Below, in pieces: positions 57,843 through 64,000 of a DNA stretch of 64,000 nucleotides; positions within the stretch are counted from its first letter, which is position 1, and every line of letters starts with the position of its first letter. This DNA comes from Pseudomonas veronii (GTDB taxonomy: Bacteria > Pseudomonadota > Gammaproteobacteria > Pseudomonadales > Pseudomonadaceae). Where the stretch lies: assembly GCF_001439695.1 (NCBI RefSeq), contig NZ_JYLL01000001.1:495298-559297 (forward strand), read 5' to 3'. A model generated the notes under the pieces. The model saw only the letters and a list, made by a program, of their open reading frames with translations, was not told where the DNA came from and searched no databases. A program made the translations under genes and the position numbers.

Positions 57843-58919
57843 ATGAACTCCTCCGTCGCCGCTCTGCCCGTCTCTACCCTGACCAGCGCCAATGAAGCGC
57901 TGACCCTGCGCTTGCCCAGTTCCCTTGAACTCAAGCACCAGTTACCTCTCAGCCCATTCCTCAATGAGCAAATCCACGCCCATCGCCAAGCCGTGCGCGC
58001 CATTCTCAATGGCGAAGATTCACGTTTGCTGGTGATCGTCGGTCCGTGTTCGATCCACGACCCGGAATCGGCCATGGAATACGCACGCAACCTGAAGAAA
58101 CTGGCGTTGGACGTCAGCGACCAGATGCTGCTGGTAATCCGCGCCTACGTCGAAAAACCGCGCACCACCATTGGCTGGAAAGGCCTGGCCTACGACCCGC
58201 ACCTGGATGGCAGCGATGACATGGCCGCCGGCCTCAGCCTGTCCCGCGAACTGATGCGTGAGATGCTGCGCCTGGGCCTGCCGGTCGCCACCGAGTTGCT
58301 GCAACCGATGGCCGCCGGCTACTTCGACGACCTGCTCAGTTGGGTCGCCATCGGCGCACGCACCACCGAGTCGCAGATCCACCGCGAAATGGCCAGCGGC
58401 CTGGGCATGCCCGTCGGCTTCAAGAACGGCACCGACGGCGGCGTCGCCATTGCCTGCGATGCGATGCGCTCGGCGTCCCACCCGCACCGGCACTTCGGCG
58501 TCGACAGCCAGGGCCACCCGGCGATCATCCAGACCCCGGGCAACCCCGACACCCACCTGGTGTTGCGCGGCGGTCACCGTGGGCCGAACTACGATGCGCA
58601 GAGCGTGGCCCAGGTGAAACAGGACCTGGCCAAGTCCAAGGTGACCGCGCGGATCATGGTCGATTGCAGCCATGCCAACAGTGGCAAAGACCCGCTGCGT
58701 CAGCCGGCAGTGTTCAATGAAGTGCTGGAGCAACGCCTGCAGGGCGACACTTCGCTGATCGGCATGATGCTCGAAAGCCACGTGTTCGAAGGCTGCCAAC
58801 CATTGGGCCCGGCGATGAAATACGGCGTGTCGGTGACCGACGGTTGCCTGGGTTGGGACAGCACCGAGCAGCTGTTGCGCAGCGCAGCTCAACGCTTGCG
58901 CGAACACGCCATCGGCTGA
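57843..58919 (+). CDS. 3-deoxy-7-phosphoheptulonate (DAHP) synthase, class I
   Basis: Condenses PEP and erythrose 4-phosphate, the first step to aromatic amino acids. 358 residues of the AroF/AroG/AroH type with the metal-site GPCSIHDPESA, RAYVEKPRTTIGWKG, GARTTESQIHREMASG, GFKNGTDG and VDCSHANSGKDP. The ATG at 57843 follows AGGAAG; a TTG two codons earlier is also possible. Which aromatic acid inhibits it cannot be told by eye. It is preceded by two aromatic-rich leader peptides and an attenuator-like terminator. Confidence 0.94.
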   Translation: MNSSVAALPVSTLTSANEALTLRLPSSLELKHQLPLSPFLNEQIHAHRQAVRAILNGEDSRLLVIVGPCSIHDPESAMEYARNLKKLALDVSDQMLLVIRAYVEKPRTTIGWKGLAYDPHLDGSDDMAAGLSLSRELMREMLRLGLPVATELLQPMAAGYFDDLLSWVAIGARTTESQIHREMASGLGMPVGFKNGTDGGVAIACDAMRSASHPHRHFGVDSQGHPAIIQTPGNPDTHLVLRGGHRGPNYDAQSVAQVKQDLAKSKVTARIMVDCSHANSGKDPLRQPAVFNEVLEQRLQGDTSLIGMMLESHVFEGCQPLGPAMKYGVSVTDGCLGWDSTEQLLRSAAQRLREHAIG

Positions 58920-58929
58920 GCAATGGACA

Positions 58930-58960
58930 CCGGCTTGCCTGCAAAGCGCGGGCAAGCCGG
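58930..58960. terminator. Hairpin after DAHP synthase
   Basis: CCGGCTTGCC pairs perfectly with GGCAAGCCGG around 11 bases, 11 bases after the stop. No T tract; could be a REP-like unit or a transcript stabiliser. Confidence 0.5.
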
Positions 58961-59059
58961 ACGGCCGCCAACCTGGAGAGCAACCTCAAGCCCCTGCAAC
59001 TGACCTTGAGCGCTGCCGACATGCTGCAGGTTGCGGGCCGTGACGGGGCCAGCGCCTGA
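58960..59059 (+). pseudogene. Possible aldo/keto reductase C-terminal remnant
   Basis: The frame RTAANLESNLKPLQLTLSAADMLQV followed by a stop (split: NLESNLKPLQ, LTLSAADMLQV) resembles the C-terminal helix of aldo/keto reductases. Nothing of the rest of such a gene is present. Confidence 0.3.
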
Positions 59060-59089
59060 CAGCCCCAATGGCATCGCGCCGACGCGGAA

Positions 59090-59512
59090 CTAAACCCCGG
59101 CCACCGGCGTGCGCGATAATTCCCGCAGCCAGGGCAATACCCGCAAGCCCGCGGCGGCCTCGGGTGGGTCGATGATGTCCATGAAGTGCTCAAGATTGAT
59201 GTTATCCGGTACGCCGGGCAAGCGGACCAGTACCTGCGGTGTCGAGCCGACGGGTACGCCCAGGTCCAAGTGATCGTAGACCAGCACGTGGCGTACCTGG
59301 GCCTGCGGCCCACCGGCGTGGGTCGCCAAGCCTGCATTGACGATCAGCACATCAAAGGGTTCGGCCGGGATCGCCGTGAGGATCTGGACCTCTTCAAAGG
59401 TTTGCACCGGCACAATCCGGTGATACCCCAATCGGTTGAGCATTTTTTCGATATACAACCGTTGCAGGTGCTGTTCATCGGCAATCAGGATGGTCAGTGC
59501 TTTGTTCGGCAT
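59090..59512 (-). CDS. Degenerate receiver-domain protein
   Basis: 140 residues from the ATG at 59512. The fold resembles a response regulator receiver (LTILIADEQHLQRLYIEKML as beta 1/alpha 1, acidic pair as D-E). The phosphoacceptor position reads FDVLIVNAG, with Asn in place of Asp, and no conserved Thr/Lys pair follows. Probably not phosphorylated in the usual way. Downstream of the BvgS-like kinase on the same strand, 134 bases away. Confidence 0.65.
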   Translation of the reverse strand: MPNKALTILIADEQHLQRLYIEKMLNRLGYHRIVPVQTFEEVQILTAIPAEPFDVLIVNAGLATHAGGPQAQVRHVLVYDHLDLGVPVGSTPQVLVRLPGVPDNINLEHFMDIIDPPEAAAGLRVLPWLRELSRTPVAGV

Positions 59513-59646
59513 GGCAAACCCCTGGCAGGCTGTGCTCGTTGAATGAGAGCAGCCCATTTTCCAGACATATCCCGCAGACAAAATCAGGCATGTTCCCCCT
59601 TCATGTAGGAGTTGTCCCAAATCCACCGAATAACCACCCAACCGCG

Positions 59647-62600
59647 TCAAGGTTGATTGCAATAAACGCTCAAGCTGTGATGCAAATCATCGATCGCCTG
59701 CTCGACGTCCTCAACCGCTGCCCCCAACGCCTGGAGGTCCTGCCGTTCGCACACGGCCTCCAAGGTTTCGCAACAAGCGATCAGCGCGTGCGCCTTGACC
59801 ATCCGCGCGCCGCCTTTGGCGCGGTGTGCCAGGTCATGCAACTGGGCAAAGTCGGCCTGACGTCGCAATGACGGCAATAGCCGTTGATCGGCTTCCAGAC
59901 TGTCGAGCAGCGGCATCAACAATTCGTTGAGCGCGGCATGATCGTCCCCCGTCAGCATGATCAGCGCTCCCAGATCGAACGCCGGTTCGGCTTGCGGCTC
60001 GCATAGGCTCGCCATGCGCGGCGCCAGGGCCGATCGCAAGTCTTCGAGCCCGGTGGGCTTGAACAGGCACCCGTCCATGCCCGCCTGGCGACAGCGCTCG
60101 GCTTCTTCGGGTTGGGCATTGGCGGTAAACCCCAGCAGCAGGCACGGCACCAGGCCTCGCTCGTGCTCTTGAGTACGAATATCCCGCGCCAATGTGTAAC
60201 CGTCCTTCAGAGGCATATTGCAATCGGTGATCACGCCATCAAAGTGCCCGGCCTGCCACAGCGCAAGCCCCTGCACACCGTCCTCGGCCGTGGTAATGCG
60301 ATGCCCCAGGAAGCTCAACTGCCGGGCCAGCAGCAAACGGTTGGCCGGGTAGTCATCCACCACCAGGATACTCAACGCGCGTGTCGGTGGGCTGTGCGGA
60401 GCAGGCGCCGAAGCCGGCACCGGCAGCGCGGCCGCCAGGCTCAGCGCCACACTCACGTCCACCCGGGTGCCCTGCCCCAACACGCTGCTCAGGTGCAACT
60501 GACCGCCCATCATTTCGCACAGACTGCGACTGATCACCAACCCCAGGCCGGAACCGCTGCGCGCCGATTGTTCAGCGTTGCTGCCCTGGCTGAACGGGTT
60601 GAACAGCCGCTGCTGGTCCTGAGCACTGATGCCCATACCGGTGTCTTGCACCCACAACCTGAGCCATAGTTGATCCTCGGCGACATCGCCCTGGGCGCCC
60701 AATTGCACCTGGCCTTTGCTGGTGAACTTGATGGCATTGCTGAGCAGGTTCGAAACCACCTGCTTGAAGCGCAGCGGGTCGATCAGCACCGGGCGATCGA
60801 GCGCCGGATCGAGCGTCACGCGCAGCGCCAGCCCTTTGGCCCGCGCGAGGCCTTCGAAAACCCGCACCACCGAGGCCAGCAGCTCACGCAGGTTGGCGGG
60901 CTCCTGGGCCAGGGACAGGTGGCCGGATTCGATCCGGGCGATGTCCAGGATGTCGCCGATCAATTCCAGCATGCCGCGCGAGGCCACCGACGCCACTTCC
61001 AGCGCATCGCGATCCGCTCGACCTTGCTCGGCGCTTTTGAGTGCCAGCTCGATCATGCCGATCACCGCGTTCATCGGCGTCCGGATCTCGTGGCTCATGG
61101 TGGCCAGGAACGTCGTCTTGGCGCGGTTGGCGGCGTCGGCATCGTCCTTGGCTTCCTGCAACTGGCCCAGCAAGCGGTGGCGCTCACTCACATCCACCCA
61201 GCCGGCAATCATGCCCACGACCTTCTCGTCGCCGTCGCGGTACGGCAGCATCCAATGGTAAATCGTGAGGACTTCGCCGCCCGGCACCCTGAGGATCCGG
61301 TCATGAATCTGCGGCTCGCCCCGCGCCATCAACTTCAGGTAGTCGTCATGGTACGACTGGGCTTGCGGCGGGTTACCGGTGTCGGTTTCCACCACGGTCT
61401 TGCCGATCACGTCTTCGAGCTTGAAACCGAACACGTCGAGGTAGGCATTGTTGCAGGCCATCAACCGCCCCTGGCGATCGCGCACGTAAATCGGGTGAGG
61501 CGTGCCGTCGATCAACACGCTCATAAAGCGCATCTGATCGCTCAACGCCCGCTCGGCCTGGGCGCGCTTGCGAATCAGGCTGCGCAGGTAAAAGGCCCAG
61601 CACAGGGTGATCAACAACAGCACCGCGGCGAGACTGAAACCCTGGATGATTGCGTTGCGATGGCGCAGCCAGTAGCTGTCTTCAATGATGATCTCGCTGC
61701 GCCAGTGATTGGTCAGCTCATCCAGCTCCTCAGGTGTGATGCTCAACAATGCCTTGTCGAGGATCGAATACAACTCCAGTTGGCTGCGGTTGACGCCAAA
61801 CGTGATCCGCGCCGGCTCCGTGCCGACGGTGCTGGTCATACGCAAGCGGTCGCGGTAATGACGCGCGATCATGTAGCGCGCACTGATGAGCGAAATAACA
61901 GTCGCATCGGCCCCGCCATTGGCCACCAACTCCATGGCGGCTTCGGGGTTTGCGCTGTCGATAAACTCAATACCGGGGTAATCCCGCGCGATTTGCTCAC
62001 CCAGGCTGTTGCTGCGAATGAACGCCAGGCGCTTTCCGGGCAAGTCCTCCAGGGTAACCAGCCGCTCGTCTTCGGCGCGCACCACCAGCACATACGGGTT
62101 GGACAGGTAAGGCCGGGTGAAGCGCAACTTCTCGGTCCGCTCAACGCTGGGGGTAATCACCGCCAGCATGTCTGCCTGGCCAGCATTGACCTCATCGATT
62201 TGTCGAGGCAACGAACTGCCCTTCACCACATCGAACTTCAGGCCCGTGCGCAAGCTGATCCGCGCCAGCACTTCCGCGCTCAGCCCTTCGAATTGCCCTT
62301 GCTCATTGAAAAACGACAATGGCACGAACTTGTCGAGCACCGCCACTTTCACCCGCGGGTGTTTCTCCAGCCAGCGCTGCTCGCTGTCACTCAGGCGCAG
62401 CCGTTCGGCTTCCATGAAACCGCTGCCGCCAGCACTCCAGCGGCGCAGAATATCCATCTGCTGGTTGACCGGCACGATGGCCAACGCGGCGTTGATGATA
62501 CTGCGCAGGCGAATATTGTCCTTGGTGAACGCAAACCCGAAAGGGTTGACCTCCAGGCCGGAAAAATCCGCCACGCGCACGTTATTGAGGTGGTTCTTGT

Positions 62601-63264
62601 TGATCAGGTACCGGGTGCTGATGGCATCGCCCAGGTACACATCAGCCCGGCCGAACGCCACCGCACCGATGGCTTCGAAGGTCGAGGCAAACAGTTGCAA
62701 CTGCGCGTGGGGGTAGAACTGCTGCACGGCATCGGGCTGCATGTAGTGATACAGCATGGCCACGCGTTTGCCGGCCAAGTCTGCGCTCAGGGCCTGGGTG
62801 TCTCCGATGCGGGTGACCAGGGTGGGTTGATCGTTGGCGTAAGAGCGTGACAGCTCCAACTCAGGGTCTGCGGCTTCATAGCCGTTGGCCGAGCCAACGA
62901 AATCCACCGCGCCCTGCTTGAGCGCTTCAATCACTTCATCGCGGGTGTCGTAGCGTCGCACCTCGATGATGATATTCAACGCCTGCGCCACCAGCGCCGC
63001 ATAATCGGCGGTAATGCCCTCAAGCTCGTCGTTGTTGTTGCTCAGGTCGAATGGCGCGTAATCCGGCGCCGACACCCCCATCACCAACGTGCGCCGCTCA
63101 CGTAGCCAGCGCCAGTCGGTTTCATCCAGCGTCAGGCGGGGGTTTTCGAGCTGAGAGTGCCCCAACAGGCGCAGCGCGTGTGGCTGATCGACGGCCACTG
63201 CGAGCATGGGCAACAGGCCCATCAACAAGATAGCGGCGAGCCGCCTGAACGCAGTGGCAGTCAT
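59647..63264 (-). CDS. BvgS/EvgS-type hybrid sensor kinase
   Basis: 1205 residues. Signal peptide (to about 25), two periplasmic SBP family 3 domains (about 55-275 and 300-525), a membrane span (FSLAAVLLLITLCWAFYL, about 545-562), a PAS domain (about 585-700), HisKA with the H-box FLATMSHEIRTPMNAVIG, HATPase with SGSGLGLVISRSL, a receiver (about 975-1090, DCNMP) and a C-terminal HPt with LAHRAKGGARM. A complete phosphorelay sensor with small-molecule-binding outer domains; ligand unknown. The stop of the response regulator gene precedes its ATG by one base. Confidence 0.93.
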   Translation of the reverse strand: MTATAFRRLAAILLMGLLPMLAVAVDQPHALRLLGHSQLENPRLTLDETDWRWLRERRTLVMGVSAPDYAPFDLSNNNDELEGITADYAALVAQALNIIIEVRRYDTRDEVIEALKQGAVDFVGSANGYEAADPELELSRSYANDQPTLVTRIGDTQALSADLAGKRVAMLYHYMQPDAVQQFYPHAQLQLFASTFEAIGAVAFGRADVYLGDAISTRYLINKNHLNNVRVADFSGLEVNPFGFAFTKDNIRLRSIINAALAIVPVNQQMDILRRWSAGGSGFMEAERLRLSDSEQRWLEKHPRVKVAVLDKFVPLSFFNEQGQFEGLSAEVLARISLRTGLKFDVVKGSSLPRQIDEVNAGQADMLAVITPSVERTEKLRFTRPYLSNPYVLVVRAEDERLVTLEDLPGKRLAFIRSNSLGEQIARDYPGIEFIDSANPEAAMELVANGGADATVISLISARYMIARHYRDRLRMTSTVGTEPARITFGVNRSQLELYSILDKALLSITPEELDELTNHWRSEIIIEDSYWLRHRNAIIQGFSLAAVLLLITLCWAFYLRSLIRKRAQAERALSDQMRFMSVLIDGTPHPIYVRDRQGRLMACNNAYLDVFGFKLEDVIGKTVVETDTGNPPQAQSYHDDYLKLMARGEPQIHDRILRVPGGEVLTIYHWMLPYRDGDEKVVGMIAGWVDVSERHRLLGQLQEAKDDADAANRAKTTFLATMSHEIRTPMNAVIGMIELALKSAEQGRADRDALEVASVASRGMLELIGDILDIARIESGHLSLAQEPANLRELLASVVRVFEGLARAKGLALRVTLDPALDRPVLIDPLRFKQVVSNLLSNAIKFTSKGQVQLGAQGDVAEDQLWLRLWVQDTGMGISAQDQQRLFNPFSQGSNAEQSARSGSGLGLVISRSLCEMMGGQLHLSSVLGQGTRVDVSVALSLAAALPVPASAPAPHSPPTRALSILVVDDYPANRLLLARQLSFLGHRITTAEDGVQGLALWQAGHFDGVITDCNMPLKDGYTLARDIRTQEHERGLVPCLLLGFTANAQPEEAERCRQAGMDGCLFKPTGLEDLRSALAPRMASLCEPQAEPAFDLGALIMLTGDDHAALNELLMPLLDSLEADQRLLPSLRRQADFAQLHDLAHRAKGGARMVKAHALIACCETLEAVCERQDLQALGAAVEDVEQAIDDLHHSLSVYCNQP

Positions 63265-63265
63265 T

Positions 63266-63874
63266 TCAGATCAAGTGATTGCGCTGGGCGAACTTGGATA
63301 AATGCACGACGGAGGACATGCGCAACTTCTCCTTCAGGCGGGTTTTGTACGTGCTGATGGTCTTGTGGCTCAGCAGCATGTCCTCGGCGATTTCCTTGTT
63401 GCCCAGGCCCAGGGCCAGCTTCTGCAGCACCGTCAACTCGCGGTCCGAAAGAGCTTCCACCAACTCGTGCTCGGAGGTCTGCAAATCATCGCGGCGCACC
63501 GAACTGGTGGGCAGGCTGGGAAAGCAGCTGTAGTTGCACATCACAGCCTTGATTGCTTTTTGCAGCTCGTCCAACTCGCCGGTCTTGGCGACAAACCCCA
63601 TGGCACCGGCCCGCATGCACCGGGTCGAAAAAAACACCGCCAAGTAGGACGTGAGCACCAGGATCTTGCACGGCAGGCCCAAGGCCTTGATCCGACTGAT
63701 GACCTCCAGGCCACCCAACTTGGGCATCGCCAAGTCGAGAATCACCAGGTCCGGGCGCCCTTCTCTGGCCTTCTGCACGGCATCCGCGCCATTACCCGCT
63801 TCATCAATTTCAGTAAAACCTTCCTGTTTCAACAGAAATTTGACAGTGGCACGAATAAACGGGTGGTCATCCAT
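63266..63874 (-). CDS. BvgA/EvgA-type response regulator, 5' end truncated by an IS
   Basis: 202 residues. The receiver begins abruptly at MDDHPFIRATVKFLL, lacking the usual first beta strand (about seven residues) before DDHP. The phosphoacceptor is D47 (LVILDLAMP), with LTSYL and FVAKTGE intact. The C-terminal LuxR HTH (LSDRELTVLQKLALGLGNKE) is complete. No in-frame start exists further upstream before a stop codon. The start codon lies 5 bases from the apparent end of an IS3-type element whose tip supplies AGGGGC as ribosome site. Forms an operon with the hybrid kinase. Confidence 0.85.
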   Translation of the reverse strand: MDDHPFIRATVKFLLKQEGFTEIDEAGNGADAVQKAREGRPDLVILDLAMPKLGGLEVISRIKALGLPCKILVLTSYLAVFFSTRCMRAGAMGFVAKTGELDELQKAIKAVMCNYSCFPSLPTSSVRRDDLQTSEHELVEALSDRELTVLQKLALGLGNKEIAEDMLLSHKTISTYKTRLKEKLRMSSVVHLSKFAQRNHLI

Positions 63875-63879
63875 GGACT

Positions 63880-64000
63880 TGCCCCTATCAAACCGGACAC
63901 CAACTCCCCGTTAAATTGATGCTGCTGCCAAGCGCCTAAACTCTCTTGGTGACCGATATTTCAGCGCGCTGTGCGGATGCTGCTCGTTGTAATGCTCGAA
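63880..64000 (-). mobile_element. IS3-family insertion sequence, one end (runs off window)
   Basis: The end begins TGCCCCTATCAAACCGG, with the TG tip of IS3-family elements, and carries the 3' end of an OrfB transposase gene. The other end is outside the window. Confidence 0.75.
63911..64000 (-). CDS. IS3-family transposase OrfB, C-terminus (5' end outside window)
   Basis: 29 codons reading FEHYNEQHPHSALKYRSPRE then FRRLAAASI and a stop. The YNxxHPHSALKYRSP motif is the hallmark of the C-terminal end of IS3-family DDE transposases. Confidence 0.9.
   Translation of the reverse strand, partial: FEHYNEQHPHSALKYRSPREFRRLAAASI

Overview
The window is a chromosomal segment of a fluorescent Pseudomonas, most likely the P. 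fluorescens group. The evidence is the gene order serC-pheA-hisC-tyrA/aroA-cmk-rpsA, then gyrA-mtnA-MTA deaminase-ubiG-mupP-yciK, dusA-tal-rssC-rssB-PilZ and gacA-uvrC-pgsA-tRNA-Gly, the TTG start of gacA, the high GC content, and repeated palindromic REP pairs of the GGGCTTGCCC type between operons.

Layout. 1-8.0 kb, minus strand: an aromatic amino acid/serine supraoperon running from serC to a truncated rpsA, with start/stop overlaps at most junctions. 8.0-16.0 kb: gyrA, mtnA, MTA deaminase, ubiG, mupP and an SDR, all core genes. 16.0-24.3 kb: a plant-responsive signalling locus. It holds a dipeptide-type ABC importer operon headed by a proline-iminopeptidase-like hydrolase, a divergent LuxR solo of the PipR/OryR type, and a second proline iminopeptidase behind the LuxR gene. 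24.3-29.2 kb: purine scavenging, with an NCS2 permease divergent from a Tsx/OmpK-type porin and punC divergent from punR. 29.2-39.1 kb: metabolic and regulatory genes (argD-like aminotransferase, two LysR regulators, HAD phosphatase, fabV, LpxO-like dioxygenase, ppnN), a vapBC-type toxin-antitoxin pair and a YXWGXW lipoprotein. 39.2-40.8 kb: mqo.

41.2-45.3 kb is accessory DNA. It has small lineage-specific genes, a duplicated and truncated dusA 5' end, a glycine-zipper membrane protein and a parDE-type pair, and ends at the intact dusA. The duplication suggests a small island at the dusA hotspot. 45.5-48.8 kb returns to core genes (tal, the rssB/rssC partner switch, a PilZ protein). 48.85-51.98 kb is a second accessory patch: an IS4-type transposase remnant, a tRNA-like 3' fragment and a 609-residue P4-type integrase next to tRNA-Gly. 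The integrase carries a C-terminal domain resembling MbcA/ParS antitoxins.

52-59 kb: pgsA, uvrC, gacA, a divergent pair of phage-type regulators, a GNAT/nitrilase operon and a DAHP synthase gene. Ahead of the DAHP synthase lie two previously unannotated aromatic-rich leader peptides: one with a seven-aromatic cluster followed by a textbook intrinsic terminator, the other Tyr-rich and followed by a hairpin touching the DAHP synthase Shine-Dalgarno. This looks like an amino acid attenuation system and is the most interesting novel candidate here. 59-64 kb: a BvgA/BvgS-type phosphorelay with a degenerate receiver protein. The response regulator has apparently lost its first beta strand to an IS3-family element that runs off the right edge.
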